From the NCBI RefSeq assembly GCF_946190275.1, contig NZ_CAMHZQ010000008.1, positions 24,485 through 88,484 of the forward strand: 64,000 bases of DNA, written 5' to 3'. Under the pieces are notes generated by a model. It saw nothing but the letters and a program-made list of their open reading frames with translations. It was not told the origin of the DNA and searched no databases. Shown here piece by piece: positions 32,501 to 43,245 of the stretch. The position numbers and the translations under genes were made by a program. Every line of letters begins with the position of its first letter. The stretch's first letter is position 1. The stretch is from Streptococcus mitis. GTDB lineage: Bacteria > Bacillota > Bacilli > Lactobacillales > Streptococcaceae.

Positions 32501-32599
32501 CTATTTTTCCCTCATAATGGTACATAAATGGAGATTTTTAGGCATATTTTTGGTATAATAATACCCATGAAAGAGCAAGAAAATGAATAGTAGGTGGAG

Positions 32600-33940
32600 A
32601 TGGAAAAGTATTTATCGGTAACAACTTTGACCAAGTATCTGAAAATGAAATTCGATAAAGACCCTTACTTGGAACGGGTCTATTTAACTGGTCAAGTTTC
32701 CAACTTTCGTAAACGACCTACTCACCAATATTTCTCCCTAAAGGATGACCATGCAGTTATTCAAGCGACCATCTGGTCTGGGATTTATCAGAAATTAGGT
32801 TTTGACCTTGAAGAAGGAATGAAGATCAATGTGATTGGGCGTGTGCAGGTCTATGAACCTAGCGGTAGCTACTCCATCATTATTGAAAAGGCTGAGCCTG
32901 ATGGGGTTGGGGCGCTTGCGATTCAGTTTGAACAACTCAAGAAAAAATTGACAGAAGAAGGCCTGTTTCAAGAACGCTTCAAGCAACCTCTTCCTCAATT
33001 TTCTAAGAGAATTGGTGTAGTGACCAGTCGTAGTGGAGCCGTTATTCGAGATATTATCACGACCGTCAGCAGACGTTTTCCTGGTGTCAATATCCTCCTC
33101 TATCCGACCAAGGTGCAAGGAGATGGAGCTGCGGAGGAAATTGCTCGAAATATTGCGCGTGCTAATCAACGGGACGATTTGGACTTACTGATTATTGGTC
33201 GTGGTGGTGGTTCCATTGAGGATCTCTGGGCCTTTAACGAAGAAATTGTGGTACGAGCTATTTTTGAATCTCGTCTGCCAGTTATTTCTAGTGTGGGGCA
33301 TGAGACGGATGTGACCTTGGCGGATTTTGTGGCAGATAGACGGGCTGCGACGCCAACAGCTGCTGCTGAACTAGCAACACCAGTGACCAAGTTGGATCTA
33401 TTAGCTCATTTGCAAAATCAGGAAAAAAGGATGGCAACAGCAGTCCGAAATGTTCTATCTAAGAAACAAGAAGCTTTGAAAAAATGCAGTCAGTCTGTTA
33501 TCTTTAGACAGCCAGAGCGTTTGTATGATGGCTATTTGCAACGCTTGGACCAACTGCAACTGCGCTTAAAACAAAGTTTGCGCACACAGATTTCCGATAA
33601 CAAACAGCTAGTACAAGCAAGGACACATCAACTGGTGCAATTATCACCTGTGACCAAAATCCAACGCTATCAAGACCGCCTAGGTCAGTTGGATAAGCTC
33701 CTACGTAGCCAAATGGCGCTGGTTTATGATGCCAAGGTTGCTGAAGTGAAAAGACTTTCAGAAGCCCTACTGATGTTGGATACCAGTCGAATCGTGGCGC
33801 GTGGTTATGCAATTGTCAAAAAAGAAGAGTCTGTAATCGATTCGGTTGAAGCTTTGAAGAAAAAAGACCAAGTGACGCTTTTGATGCGTGATGGTCGAGT
33901 AGAATTAGAGGTTAAAGATGTCAAAACAAAAGAAATTTGA
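32600..33940 (+). CDS. xseA: Exodeoxyribonuclease VII large subunit
   Basis: Catalytic subunit of exonuclease VII, which degrades single-stranded DNA from both ends; 446 residues from ATG 32600 (AGGTGG before it). An OB fold (residues 1-100: [22 protein letters not shown]) precedes the catalytic region ([52 protein letters not shown]), then coiled coils. An extended -10 (TGGTATAAT) is at 32551-32559. It overlaps xseB by 23 bases, and the next five genes are spaced -8 to +6 bases. Confidence 0.96.
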   Translation: MEKYLSVTTLTKYLKMKFDKDPYLERVYLTGQVSNFRKRPTHQYFSLKDDHAVIQATIWSGIYQKLGFDLEEGMKINVIGRVQVYEPSGSYSIIIEKAEPDGVGALAIQFEQLKKKLTEEGLFQERFKQPLPQFSKRIGVVTSRSGAVIRDIITTVSRRFPGVNILLYPTKVQGDGAAEEIARNIARANQRDDLDLLIIGRGGGSIEDLWAFNEEIVVRAIFESRLPVISSVGHETDVTLADFVADRRAATPTAAAELATPVTKLDLLAHLQNQEKRMATAVRNVLSKKQEALKKCSQSVIFRQPERLYDGYLQRLDQLQLRLKQSLRTQISDNKQLVQARTHQLVQLSPVTKIQRYQDRLGQLDKLLRSQMALVYDAKVAEVKRLSEALLMLDTSRIVARGYAIVKKEESVIDSVEALKKKDQVTLLMRDGRVELEVKDVKTKEI

Positions 33941-34130
33941 GGAAAATCTAGCAGAACTGGAGACCATTGTCCAAAGTTTGGAAAATGGTGAAATTGCTCT
34001 GGAAGATGCGATTGCTGCCTTTCAAAATGGTATGGTCTTGTCAAAAGAACTTCAAGCGACGCTGGACAAGGCTGAAAAAACCTTGGTCAAGGTCATGCAA
34101 GAAGACGGAACAGAAAGTGATTTTGAATGA
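33918..34130 (+). CDS. xseB: Exodeoxyribonuclease VII small subunit
   Basis: A 70-residue acidic helical protein that binds XseA coiled coils. [19 protein letters not shown] and [16 protein letters not shown] are family hallmarks. It overlaps xseA by 23 bases and ispA by 4 (ATGA), so translation is coupled. Confidence 0.95.
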   Translation: MSKQKKFEENLAELETIVQSLENGEIALEDAIAAFQNGMVLSKELQATLDKAEKTLVKVMQEDGTESDFE

Positions 34131-35002
34131 AAAAGCAAGAAAAATTAGCTCTTGTCGAATCTGTCTTGGAAGATTTTTATGGAGATCAGCAGTTTGCTTC
34201 TAGTTTGCGAGAGTCTGTTCTCTATTCTATTCATGCTGGTGGCAAACGTATTCGGCCTTTTCTTCTGTTAGAAGTTCTGGAAGCCTTGCAGGTGGCTATT
34301 AAACCAGCTCATGCGCAGGTGGCTGCGGCCTTGGAGATGATTCACACAGGGAGCTTGATTCATGATGACCTTCCTGCTATGGATGATGATGATTACCGTA
34401 GGGGACGCTTGACCAATCATAAGAAATTTGGTGAAGCTATGGCCATTTTGGCTGGAGATGCCTTGTTCCTAGATCCTTATGCCTTGATAGCGCAGGCAGA
34501 TTTTCCAAGTCAAATCAAGGTGGACTTGATTGCCAACTTATCGCTTGCTTCAGGAAGTCTGGGAATGGTGGCAGGGCAAGTTTTGGACATGGAAGGTGAA
34601 CAGCAGCATTTGTCTTTGGAAGAACTTCAGACCATTCATGCTAATAAGACTGGAAAATTACTAGCTTATCCCTTCCAAGCGGCTGCTATTATAGCCGAAT
34701 TGGCACCTGAAATGCAGGCAAAGCTGAAAACTATTGGGGAATTGATTGGACTTGCTTTTCAAGTTCGAGACGATGTGCTGGATGTGACAGCTAGTTTTGA
34801 GGAGATTGGCAAGACACCACAAAAGGATTTGCAGGCAGAAAAATCAACCTATCCTGCTTTGTTGGGTTTGGAAGAGGCTATTGCCTTTTGTAACCAAACT
34901 CTGGATCAAGCTAATGCCAAATTAGAAGAAATTGCCCAGAAGGTTCCCTTTGAAATAGAATCGATTGTGAAAGTAGTAGAAAGTTTGAGAATCAATGGCT
35001 AA
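34127..35002 (+). CDS. ispA: Geranyl/farnesyl diphosphate synthase
   Basis: Prenyl diphosphate synthase making the C15 precursor for undecaprenyl phosphate, the wall-lipid carrier; 291 residues. The two aspartate-rich motifs are [15 protein letters not shown] and RDDVLDV, with GGKRIRPFL near the N-terminus. The xseB-ispA link is common in Firmicutes. It overlaps tlyA by 8 bases. Confidence 0.96.
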   Translation: MKKQEKLALVESVLEDFYGDQQFASSLRESVLYSIHAGGKRIRPFLLLEVLEALQVAIKPAHAQVAAALEMIHTGSLIHDDLPAMDDDDYRRGRLTNHKKFGEAMAILAGDALFLDPYALIAQADFPSQIKVDLIANLSLASGSLGMVAGQVLDMEGEQQHLSLEELQTIHANKTGKLLAYPFQAAAIIAELAPEMQAKLKTIGELIGLAFQVRDDVLDVTASFEEIGKTPQKDLQAEKSTYPALLGLEEAIAFCNQTLDQANAKLEEIAQKVPFEIESIVKVVESLRING

Positions 35003-35810
35003 GGAAAGAGTGGATGTACTAGCTTATAAACAGGGCTTGTTTGAAACGCGAGAGCAGGCCAAGCGAGGTGTCATGGCTGGCCTAGTCGTAGCAGTTCTTA
35101 ATGGAGAACGGTTTGACAAGCCAGGAGAGAAAATTCCAGATGACACCGAGCTAAAACTCAAGGGGGAGAAACTCAAGTATGTCAGCCGTGGTGGCTTGAA
35201 ACTGGAGAAGGCCTTGCAGGTCTTTGAATTATCAGTGGAAGGGGCAACAACGATTGATATCGGTGCCTCTACTGGAGGTTTTACTGATGTCATGTTGCAA
35301 AATGGTGCTGAATTGGTCTTTGCAGTCGATGTTGGTACCAATCAGTTGGCTTGGAAATTACGCCAAGACCCAAGAGTAGTCAGCATGGAACAGTTCAATT
35401 TCCGCTATGCTGAAAAGACTGATTTCGAGCAGGAACCGAGCTTTGCCAGTATTGACGTGAGTTTCATTTCCCTAAGTCTGATTTTGCCGGCCTTACACCG
35501 TGTGTTATCTGATCAAGGTCAGGTCGTGGCTCTGGTTAAGCCCCAGTTTGAAGCAGGACGTGAGCAGATTGGAAAAAATGGAATCATTCGTGATGCCAAG
35601 GTCCATCAACATGTTCTTGAATCTGTCACAGCTATGGCAGTAGAGGAAGGTTTTTCAGTCCTTGGCTTGGACTTTTCTCCCATCCAAGGTGGTCATGGGA
35701 ATATTGAGTTTTTAGCGTATTTGAAAAAAGAAGAGTCAGCAGGCAATCAAGTTCTTGCTGATATTGAAGAAGTAGTAGAGAGGGCGCATAGTCAATTTAA
35801 AAATGAATAA
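34995..35810 (+). CDS. tlyA: TlyA-family rRNA 2'-O-methyltransferase (hemolysin A family)
   Basis: S4 RNA-binding domain (residues 1-65: RVDVLAYKQGLFETREQAKR) fused to an FtsJ-like methyltransferase with SAM motif IDIGASTGGFTDVML and the K-D-K-E type residues in SIDVSFISLSL and ALVKPQFEAGREQIG. In mycobacteria TlyA methylates 16S and 23S rRNA; the old hemolysin name should not be taken as function. 271 residues, overlapping both neighbours by 8 bases. Confidence 0.92.
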   Translation: MAKERVDVLAYKQGLFETREQAKRGVMAGLVVAVLNGERFDKPGEKIPDDTELKLKGEKLKYVSRGGLKLEKALQVFELSVEGATTIDIGASTGGFTDVMLQNGAELVFAVDVGTNQLAWKLRQDPRVVSMEQFNFRYAEKTDFEQEPSFASIDVSFISLSLILPALHRVLSDQGQVVALVKPQFEAGREQIGKNGIIRDAKVHQHVLESVTAMAVEEGFSVLGLDFSPIQGGHGNIEFLAYLKKEESAGNQVLADIEEVVERAHSQFKNE

Positions 35811-36234
35811 AAAAGAGAGACTTGAAAAAATTAGAAGATTTGTGACAGATTATCAAATCGGTACGCAAGAAGAAATTGTAGAACATTTGAAAGAGGCAGG
35901 CATCACTGCCACTCAGGCAACGGTATCACGAGATATCAAAGAACTAGGTATTGTCAAAATTCCTTTGAGAGATAATACCTATGTCTATGAATTACCAAAA
36001 TCAATCGTGAAAAGTTTGCAACTGGCTGAAGATAATATTGAGTCAGCTGAATTGATGGATAAGATGATCAATCTCCAAGTTATCCCAGGAAATACAGCTT
36101 TTGTAAAAGCTCAGTTAACCGAGACTTTTGCGGATAAGATTTTTAGCTGTTTAGCTGATGATAGCTCGATTTTAGTCATTGCCAGAAGTGAAAGTCTAGC
36201 TGAGGAAATCTTTGAACAAGTAAAAAATTGGTAG
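35803..36234 (+). CDS. ahrC: ArgR-family transcriptional regulator (second of two, AhrC-like)
   Basis: A 143-residue arginine regulator in the conserved tlyA-ahrC-recN cluster. The winged helix has ATQATVSRDIKELGIVKIP; the C-terminal domain has SCLADDSSILVIA, with Ala in place of the usual Gly before the Asp pair. Pneumococcal AhrC acts with ArgR on arginine genes. Compare the paralogue at 13407-13877, which keeps GDD. Confidence 0.9.
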   Translation: MNKKERLEKIRRFVTDYQIGTQEEIVEHLKEAGITATQATVSRDIKELGIVKIPLRDNTYVYELPKSIVKSLQLAEDNIESAELMDKMINLQVIPGNTAFVKAQLTETFADKIFSCLADDSSILVIARSESLAEEIFEQVKNW

Positions 36235-36240
36235 GTCTAT

Positions 36241-37908
36241 ATGTTACTTGAAATTTCGATAAAAAACTTTGCCATTATTGAGGCTATTTCCCTCAATTTT
36301 GAAAAGGGGATGACTGTCCTGACTGGTGAAACGGGTGCAGGGAAGTCGATTATCATTGATGCTATGAATATGATGTTGGGAGCTCGTGCGACGACAGATG
36401 TTATTCGTCATGGTGCGCCAAAGGCAGAGATTGAGGGGCTTTTCTCAGTTGAGAATAGTCGTCTTTTGCAGGAAATTTTTGATGAGCAAGGTTTGGAAAT
36501 GGGTGATGAGATTATCATTCGTCGAGAAATCTTGCAAAATGGTCGGAGTATTAGTCGTGTCAATGGCCAGATGGTTAATCTATCTGTTTTGCGTGCTATT
36601 GGGCAACATCTTGTGGATATACATGGTCAGCATGACCAAGAGGAGTTAATGCGTCCTCAACTGCATATTCAGATGTTGGATGAATTTGGCGATGTAGCTT
36701 TTTGGGAATTGAAAGAAACCTATCAAACGAGTTTTGATGCTTATCGAAAAATGCGTAAGCAGGTTCTGGAAGTCAAGAAAAACCAACAGGAACACAAGGC
36801 TCGTATTGAAATGTTGGAATTTCAAATGGCAGAGATTGAGGCAGCAAACTTGCGAGCTGGAGAAGACCTGGCTCTCAATCAAGAGCGTGATAAACTTCTC
36901 AATCATAAAAATATTGCGGATACGCTGACCAATGCCTATAGTATGTTGGACAATGAAGAGTTCTCGAGTCTGGCCAATGTTCGTTCGGCCATGAATGACA
37001 TGGAAAGTGTTGAAGAGTACGACCCTGAATACCGTGAAATTTCAAGTTCTCTGTCTGAGACCTACTATGTCTTAGAAGACATTAGCAAGCGTTTAGAAGC
37101 TATCATTGAGGACCTTGATTTTGACGGCAATCGTCTCATGCAGGTTGAGAATCGTTTGGACCTCCTTCATACCATTACTCGTAAGTATGGTGGGACTGTA
37201 GACGATGTCATGCTTTATTTTGCCAAGATTACGGAAGAATACAATCTCTTGACAGGTAATAATCTTTCGTCTGAGGACATGGAAGCAGAGCTCAAGAAAT
37301 TGGAAGTCAATCTTGTAGATTTGGCAGGTCAACTTGCCTCTGCTCGTCATGACTTGGCCCAGCAGCTAGAAGCAGAGATTAAACAAGAACTGCAAGACCT
37401 GTATATGGAAAAAGCCCAGTTTCAGGTTCGTTTTAGCAAGGGCAAATTCAGTCGTGAGGGAAATGAAATGGTTGAGTTTTATATTTCAACCAACCCTGGC
37501 GAAGATTTTAAACCCTTGGTTAAGGTTGCATCTGGCGGAGAATTGTCTCGCCTCATGTTAGCCATTAAGTCTGCCTTTTCACGTAAAGAAGGCAAGACCA
37601 GCATAGTCTTTGATGAGGTGGATACGGGAGTTTCAGGCCGTGTAGCTCAGGCGATTGCGCAGAAGATTCATAAGATTGGCCAGCATGGTCAGGTTCTGGC
37701 TATTTCCCATTTGCCACAAGTGATTGCGATTGCGGATTATCAATTCTTTATTGAGAAGATTAGTAATGACCATTCAACAGTTTCGACTGTTCGTCTCTTG
37801 ACGGTTGAAGAGCGAGTGGAGGAAGTTGCTAAAATGTTGGCAGGTGATGATGTGACGGAAGCAGCCCTGACGCAAGCCAGAGAATTGTTGAGAAACAGGG
37901 AGAAATAA
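36241..37908 (+). CDS. recN: DNA repair protein RecN
   Basis: SMC-like ATPase for double-strand break repair; 555 residues. Walker A TGETGAGKSI (about residue 30), signature SGGELSRLMLAIK and Walker B SIVFDEVDTGVSG bracket two coiled-coil arms (about 150-360). RBS is weak (TAGGTC). The next gene follows after 1 base. Confidence 0.96.
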   Translation: MLLEISIKNFAIIEAISLNFEKGMTVLTGETGAGKSIIIDAMNMMLGARATTDVIRHGAPKAEIEGLFSVENSRLLQEIFDEQGLEMGDEIIIRREILQNGRSISRVNGQMVNLSVLRAIGQHLVDIHGQHDQEELMRPQLHIQMLDEFGDVAFWELKETYQTSFDAYRKMRKQVLEVKKNQQEHKARIEMLEFQMAEIEAANLRAGEDLALNQERDKLLNHKNIADTLTNAYSMLDNEEFSSLANVRSAMNDMESVEEYDPEYREISSSLSETYYVLEDISKRLEAIIEDLDFDGNRLMQVENRLDLLHTITRKYGGTVDDVMLYFAKITEEYNLLTGNNLSSEDMEAELKKLEVNLVDLAGQLASARHDLAQQLEAEIKQELQDLYMEKAQFQVRFSKGKFSREGNEMVEFYISTNPGEDFKPLVKVASGGELSRLMLAIKSAFSRKEGKTSIVFDEVDTGVSGRVAQAIAQKIHKIGQHGQVLAISHLPQVIAIADYQFFIEKISNDHSTVSTVRLLTVEERVEEVAKMLAGDDVTEAALTQARELLRNREK

Positions 37909-37909
37909 G

Positions 37910-38638
37910 ATGACAGACTATTATGTAATTGGAGATGTTCACGGAAAAGCTGGAATGCTGGAAGACCTTCTCAAAACTTGGGATGGTCAGACCCAGTTGC
38001 TCTTTCTAGGGGATTTGATTGACCGTGGTGAGGATAGTCGCCGTGTTCTTGAAATGGTCAAGAACTTAGTGGACAATCAAGGGGCCATCTGTCTATCAGG
38101 AAACCACGAGTATATGTTTTTGACTTGGCTAGATGACCCAGAAGAAAGTTATGACCATTATCGTCGCAATGGTGGAGATACAACCATTAACTCTATCTTA
38201 GGTCGTCCCTTGGATGCACCGGTTGATGGAGTTGAGGATGCTAATCGTGTTGCCACCGAAGCAGCAGATTTGGTTGAATTCATTCGTCAAATGCCTTTTG
38301 TGGTAGAGACAGACAAGTATATCTTTGTTCACGCAGGTATTGATTTGACCTTGGATGACTGGCATGAAACCACAGATTACAAGAAAGTATGGCTTAGAAA
38401 ACCATTCCACGAAGCCGAAAATCATACTGGAAAAACCATTGTCTTTGGCCATACCCCGGTTTATGGTTTGCTGAAGCAAGAGCGTGGTACTGCTGAGCTT
38501 TGGACTACAGAAGATGGTAAGATTGGGATGGACGGAGGAGCAGTCTACGGTGGTGTCCTTCATGGGATTGTCTTTACAGACCAAGGAATGACAGAACACC
38601 ACTTTATCGAAAATGACGGCTTTGTTGCTGAAGATTAG
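37910..38638 (+). CDS. Calcineurin-like metallophosphatase (Ser/Thr phosphatase or diadenosine tetraphosphatase type)
   Basis: A 242-residue metallophosphoesterase with GDVHGKAGM, GDLIDRGEDS, GNHEYMF and the late histidines in VFGHTPVYG. It belongs to the bacterial protein-phosphatase/ApaH-like group; substrate cannot be told. It is the last gene of the xseA operon. Confidence 0.88.
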   Translation: MTDYYVIGDVHGKAGMLEDLLKTWDGQTQLLFLGDLIDRGEDSRRVLEMVKNLVDNQGAICLSGNHEYMFLTWLDDPEESYDHYRRNGGDTTINSILGRPLDAPVDGVEDANRVATEAADLVEFIRQMPFVVETDKYIFVHAGIDLTLDDWHETTDYKKVWLRKPFHEAENHTGKTIVFGHTPVYGLLKQERGTAELWTTEDGKIGMDGGAVYGGVLHGIVFTDQGMTEHHFIENDGFVAED

Positions 38639-38659
38639 TACTCCTAGCAGGGTATGGTC

Positions 38660-38688
38660 TTGTCAAAATGTCAAAAACAATTTATAAT
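38660..38688 (+). promoter_or_regulatory. lepA promoter
   Basis: TTGTCA (38660-38665), 17-bp spacer, TATAAT (38683-38688). Confidence 0.75.
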
Positions 38689-38716
38689 AAATAGATACCC
38701 TGAAAGGAAGAGAATC

Positions 38717-40540
38717 ATGAACTTAGAAGAATTGAAAAAACGACAGGAGAAGATCCGTAACTTCTCTATTATCGCCCATATTGACCACGGGAAATCAACT
38801 CTAGCAGACCGCATTTTGGAAAAAACAGAGACCGTTTCAAGTCGTGAAATGCAGGCTCAGCTTTTGGATAGCATGGATTTAGAGCGAGAACGTGGGATTA
38901 CCATTAAACTCAACGCCATCGAGCTGAATTATACTGCAAAAGATGGGGAAACTTATATTTTCCACTTGATTGACACGCCAGGGCACGTAGACTTTACCTA
39001 TGAAGTTTCACGTTCGCTCGCTGCCTGTGAGGGTGCTATTTTGGTGGTCGATGCCGCTCAAGGTATTGAGGCTCAAACCCTTGCCAACGTTTATCTAGCC
39101 TTGGATAATGATTTGGAAATCATGCCAGTCATTAACAAAATTGACCTACCGGCTGCAGATCCAGAGCGCGTGCGTACAGAGATTGAAGATGTCATTGGTT
39201 TGGATGCCAGCGAAGCAGTCTTAGCATCTGCCAAGGCTGGTATCGGTATCGAAGAAATTCTCGAGCAAATCGTAGAAAAAGTGCCAGCGCCAACAGGTGA
39301 TGTGACGGCACCACTGAAGGCCTTGATTTTCGACTCTGTTTACGATGCTTACCGTGGGGTTATACTCCAAGTGCGTGTTATGGATGGAGTGGTCAAACCT
39401 GGTGATAAGATTCAACTCATGAGTAATGGCAAGACCTTTGATGTGACGGAAGTCGGTATTTTTACTCCGAAAGCAGTTGGTCGTGATTTCCTTGCGACTG
39501 GTGATGTTGGTTATATTGCAGCATCTATTAAGACGGTTCAGGATACTCGTGTGGGTGATACAGTTACTTTGGCAACCAATCCTGCGGCTGAGCCATTACA
39601 TGGCTACAAGCAGATGAATCCTATGGTCTTTGCGGGTCTCTATCCTATCGAGTCAAACAAGTACAATGACCTGCGTGAAGCGCTTGAAAAATTGCAACTG
39701 AATGATGCTAGTCTTCAGTTTGAACCAGAAACATCTCAGGCACTTGGATTTGGTTTCCGTTGTGGTTTCCTTGGACTTCTCCATATGGATGTTATCCAAG
39801 AACGTTTGGAACGTGAGTTCAACATTGACCTCATCATGACAGCTCCGTCTGTTATTTACAAAGTTAATTTGACCGATGGTGAGTCTATGGATGTGTCTAA
39901 CCCATCTGAGTTCCCAGACCCAACTAAGATTGCGACCATTGAAGAGCCTTATGTTAAAGCGCAAATAATGGTACCACAGGAGTTCGTCGGAGCAGTGATG
40001 GAGCTAGCTCAGCGCAAGCGAGGGGACTTTGTGACTATGGACTATATCGATGATAACCGTGTCAATGTTATCTATCAAATTCCACTGGCTGAAATCGTCT
40101 TTGACTTCTTTGATAAGCTTAAGTCTTCAACTCGTGGTTATGCAAGCTTTGACTACGAATTGTCAGAGTATCGCCCATCTAAGCTAGTGAAAATGGATAT
40201 CCTTCTCAACGGAGACAAGGTGGATGCCCTCAGCTTTATCGTTCACAAGGATTTTGCTTACGAACGTGGGAAACTCATCGTTGATAAGCTCAAGAAAATC
40301 ATCCCTCGTCAACAATTCGAGGTACCAATTCAAGCAGCTATTGGACACAAGATTGTGGCTCGTACTGATATCAAGGCCCTTCGTAAAAACGTACTTGCCA
40401 AGTGTTATGGTGGTGACGTTTCTCGTAAACGTAAACTCCTTGAAAAACAAAAAGCTGGTAAGAAGCGCATGAAAGCTATCGGATCAGTAGAAGTCCCACA
40501 AGAAGCCTTCCTCAGCGTCTTGAGTATGGATGAAGAGTAA
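38717..40540 (+). CDS. lepA: Elongation factor 4 (LepA)
   Basis: Ribosomal GTPase; 607 residues from ATG 38717, behind AAAGGAAG. An in-frame start at 38654 lies upstream of the promoter and is rejected. G domain: [23 protein letters not shown]. Then EF-Tu-like domain II, EF-G-like III and V, and the LepA-specific C-terminal domain ending in [10 protein letters not shown] and a short acidic tail. A terminator follows. Confidence 0.97.
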   Translation: MNLEELKKRQEKIRNFSIIAHIDHGKSTLADRILEKTETVSSREMQAQLLDSMDLERERGITIKLNAIELNYTAKDGETYIFHLIDTPGHVDFTYEVSRSLAACEGAILVVDAAQGIEAQTLANVYLALDNDLEIMPVINKIDLPAADPERVRTEIEDVIGLDASEAVLASAKAGIGIEEILEQIVEKVPAPTGDVTAPLKALIFDSVYDAYRGVILQVRVMDGVVKPGDKIQLMSNGKTFDVTEVGIFTPKAVGRDFLATGDVGYIAASIKTVQDTRVGDTVTLATNPAAEPLHGYKQMNPMVFAGLYPIESNKYNDLREALEKLQLNDASLQFEPETSQALGFGFRCGFLGLLHMDVIQERLEREFNIDLIMTAPSVIYKVNLTDGESMDVSNPSEFPDPTKIATIEEPYVKAQIMVPQEFVGAVMELAQRKRGDFVTMDYIDDNRVNVIYQIPLAEIVFDFFDKLKSSTRGYASFDYELSEYRPSKLVKMDILLNGDKVDALSFIVHKDFAYERGKLIVDKLKKIIPRQQFEVPIQAAIGHKIVARTDIKALRKNVLAKCYGGDVSRKRKLLEKQKAGKKRMKAIGSVEVPQEAFLSVLSMDEE

Positions 40541-40594
40541 GTTATCAGAATTGTTTTTCTTGTTAATAGGAAATTTATATAAGAATCAATCGTA

Positions 40595-40622
40595 AAGCAG
40601 GCTTAAATGGTCTGCTTTTTTA
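40595..40622 (+). terminator. Terminator after lepA
   Basis: AAGCAG (40595-40600) pairs with CTGCTT (40612-40617), then a T run. Confidence 0.75.
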
Positions 40623-40641
40623 ATTTCTAGAACAGAAAAAA

Positions 40642-40763
40642 TGTTTGGAGTGTTTGTTTATATGTTTGTTTTTACGCAACAAACTACAAAAACAACAAAA
40701 ATATAAAAAAGAGACAAAAAACAACAGAAAAATATTGACAACGATTTCATATAGTGTTATACT
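40642..40763 (+). promoter_or_regulatory. gatABC promoter with LacR-like and cre-like operators
   Basis: TTGACA (40735-40740), 17-bp spacer, TATACT (40758-40763). TGACAACGATTTCA (40736-40749) covers the -35 and matches the cre consensus at 12 of 14 positions. Upstream there are three TGTTTG-type repeats (40642-40670) and a perfect inverted repeat GTTTGTT/AACAAAC (40664-40684), the same word set as at the lacA promoter, as expected for a DeoR-family LacR. Confidence 0.65.
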
Positions 40764-40799
40764 TATAGCATAAAGTTAATGGAAAGAAGGGAAAACCTT

Positions 40800-41276
40800 A
40801 TGGGATTAGATCATTTCTTTGACAAAAACCTTGTGTTTTGCTTAGAAGCGGATAATCAAGAACATCTCTTTGATCAGGTTGCAACTTTATTGGAAGAACG
40901 AGAAATCGTAACTCCAACCTATCGTGAAGCCTTGATCACGCGTGAAAAGTCATTTCCAACTGGCTTAGATATGGAATTTTTGGGTAAGGATTTGCCGAAT
41001 GTGGCTATTCCTCATACAGATATTGTTCATAATCTAGCTGAAAAAGTTGTGGTCGTTCGATTAGATAAACCTGTGACCTTCCACAATATGATTGCGCCAG
41101 ATAAGGAAGTAGAAGTATCCTTACTCTTCTTTATCATTAATAACTCAAGTTCAAGTCAAACAAACATTCTTGCTCAGTTGATGGACTTCTTTACTGGAAA
41201 TGGTCATCTTGAAGACCTATCAAAAATTTCTGAACCAGAAGCCCTCTATGCTTATATAGCTGAAGCAATCGCTTAA
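40800..41276 (+). CDS. gatA: PTS EIIA, galactitol type
   Basis: A 158-residue cytoplasmic EIIA of the fructose/mannitol-like fold. The phosphorylated histidine is in VAIPHTDIVHN. Start is ATG 40800 behind AAAGAAGGG. With GatB and GatC it forms a PTS that in streptococci takes in galactose as galactose-6-phosphate (possibly tagatose or galactitol); position with lacABCD supports galactose. Confidence 0.88.
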   Translation: MGLDHFFDKNLVFCLEADNQEHLFDQVATLLEEREIVTPTYREALITREKSFPTGLDMEFLGKDLPNVAIPHTDIVHNLAEKVVVVRLDKPVTFHNMIAPDKEVEVSLLFFIINNSSSSQTNILAQLMDFFTGNGHLEDLSKISEPEALYAYIAEAIA

Positions 41277-41314
41277 TCTTGTCTATTAAAAATATTAAAT
41301 CGGAGGAAATCCAT

Positions 41315-41620
41315 ATGATTAAAATTCTTGCTGCCTGCGGTGCAGGTGTTAACTCAAGCCACCAAATTAAAAGTGCTCTTGAAGAAGAACTTTCAAACCG
41401 TGGTTTTGATGTTCACTGTGATGCAGTCATGGTAAAAGACGTTAACGAAGATCTTATCAAAGGTTATGACATCTTCACACCAATTGCTGCTACAGATCTT
41501 GGTTTTGACCCAGGTATTCCAGTTATCGAAGCTGGACCAATCTTATTCCGTATTCCAGCTATGAGTGCTCCAGTATTTGACAATATTGAAGCAGCTATCA
41601 AAGAACACGGATTAAGCTAA
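41315..41620 (+). CDS. gatB: PTS EIIB, galactitol type
   Basis: A 101-residue EIIB with the phosphorylated cysteine in ILAACGAGVNSSHQ (C9). Start is ATG 41315 behind CGGAGG. It carries phosphate from GatA to the sugar held by GatC. Confidence 0.9.
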   Translation: MIKILAACGAGVNSSHQIKSALEEELSNRGFDVHCDAVMVKDVNEDLIKGYDIFTPIAATDLGFDPGIPVIEAGPILFRIPAMSAPVFDNIEAAIKEHGLS

Positions 41621-41668
41621 TTATCAATTTGTTAACATTCATATAACATAAAAAAGGGAGGAACTGTT

Positions 41669-43144
41669 ATGGATGCAATCTTTGGCCTAATCAAAGAATT
41701 TTTCACACCTATCTTAGATATGGGTGGACCTGTCATCATGTTAATCATTTTGACAGTATTGGCTTTACTTTTTGGAGTGAAATTCTCCAAAGCGCTTGAA
41801 GGTGGTATCAAACTTGCCATCGCTCTTACAGGTATCGGTGCCATCATCGGTATGCTAAATACTGCTTTCTCAGCATCACTAGCAAAATTCGTTGAAAACA
41901 CTGGTATCCAATTGAGTATCACTGACGTTGGTTGGGCACCACTTGCAACAATCACTTGGGGATCTGCTTGGACACTATACTTTTTGCTCATCATGTTGAT
42001 TGTCAACATAGTGATGCTAGCTATGAAGAAAACTGATACACTTGACGTTGATATCTTTGATATCTGGCACTTGTCTATCACAGGTCTTTTGATTAAATGG
42101 TATGCAGACAACAACGGTGTGAGCCAAGGGGTTTCACTCTTGATTGCTACAGCAGCTATCGTCCTTGTCGGTGTGTTGAAAATTATCAACTCTGACTTGA
42201 TGAAACCTACATTTGATGACCTTCTTAACGCTCCAAGTTCATCTCCAATGACTTCAACTCACATGAACTACATGATGAACCCAGTTATCATGGTTTTGGA
42301 TAAGATTTTTGAAAAATTCTTCCCAGGTCTTGATAAATATGACTTTGATGCTGCTAAATTGAACAAGAAAATTGGTTTCTGGGGATCTAAATTCTTCATC
42401 GGTTTCATTCTTGGTATTGTTATCGGTATTATGGGAACTCCACATCCAATTGCAGGGGTTGCAGATGCAGATAAATGGCGTCTTGTTATCAGAGGATGGT
42501 TGTCTCTTGGTTTGACTGCCGGTGTATCTTTGGAACTCTTCTCACTTATCGGTTCATGGTTCATTGCAGCCGTAGAACCACTATCACAAGGTATTACAAA
42601 CGTTGCTACTAAACGTCTTCAAGGACGTAAATTCAATATCGGTCTTGACTGGCCATTCATCGCTGGTCGTGCTGAAATCTGGGCTTGTGCCAACGTACTT
42701 GCACCAATCATGTTGATTGAAGCAGTGCTTCTTTCAAAAGTCGGAAATGGTATCTTGCCACTTGCCGGTATCATCGCTATGGGTGTTACTCCAGCTCTCT
42801 TGGTTGTAACACGTGGTAAATTGCTCCGTATGATTATCTTCGGAACACTCTTGTTGCCACTCTTCCTTCTTTCAGGTACACTTATCGCACCATTTGCAAC
42901 AGAACTTGCTAAAGGTGTAGGTGCCTTTCCAGCAGGTGTGAGCGAAACTCAATTGATCACTCACTCAACTCTTGAAGGACCAATCGAAAAACTTCTTGGT
43001 TGGACAATTGGTAACACTACAACAGGTGATATCAAAGCAATCCTTGGTGCAGTAGTCTTCCTTGTATTCTATATCGGTATCTTTGCATGGTACAGAAAAC
43101 AAATGATCAAACGTAACGAAGAGTACGCAGCAAAAGCAAAATAA
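41669..43144 (+). CDS. gatC: PTS EIIC, galactitol type
   Basis: A 491-residue integral membrane transporter with about eleven hydrophobic segments. GatC-family features include the N-terminal GPVIMLIILTVLALLFGVKF and the conserved EIWACANVLAP. RBS GGGAGGA. A strong terminator separates it from lacX. Confidence 0.9.
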   Translation: MDAIFGLIKEFFTPILDMGGPVIMLIILTVLALLFGVKFSKALEGGIKLAIALTGIGAIIGMLNTAFSASLAKFVENTGIQLSITDVGWAPLATITWGSAWTLYFLLIMLIVNIVMLAMKKTDTLDVDIFDIWHLSITGLLIKWYADNNGVSQGVSLLIATAAIVLVGVLKIINSDLMKPTFDDLLNAPSSSPMTSTHMNYMMNPVIMVLDKIFEKFFPGLDKYDFDAAKLNKKIGFWGSKFFIGFILGIVIGIMGTPHPIAGVADADKWRLVIRGWLSLGLTAGVSLELFSLIGSWFIAAVEPLSQGITNVATKRLQGRKFNIGLDWPFIAGRAEIWACANVLAPIMLIEAVLLSKVGNGILPLAGIIAMGVTPALLVVTRGKLLRMIIFGTLLLPLFLLSGTLIAPFATELAKGVGAFPAGVSETQLITHSTLEGPIEKLLGWTIGNTTTGDIKAILGAVVFLVFYIGIFAWYRKQMIKRNEEYAAKAK

Positions 43145-43174
43145 TGCGCTCCTATAAAATGTAAATTGTTAAAG

Positions 43175-43217
43175 CTAGGTTGTCATTTTCCTGATAGGAG
43201 TGACAGCCTAGTTTTTT
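43175..43217 (+). terminator. Terminator between gatC and lacX
   Basis: CTAGGTTGTCA (43175-43185) pairs with TGACAGCCTAG (43201-43211), followed by TTTTTT. Confidence 0.85.
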
Positions 43218-43245
43218 ATAAACTATCAAGAAATCGGAGAAAATA

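Noticed and set aside
41632..42189. A 185-codon minus-strand frame opposite gatC
   Set aside because: It begins mid-gene with no RBS and its composition mirrors the hydrophobic gatC codons.
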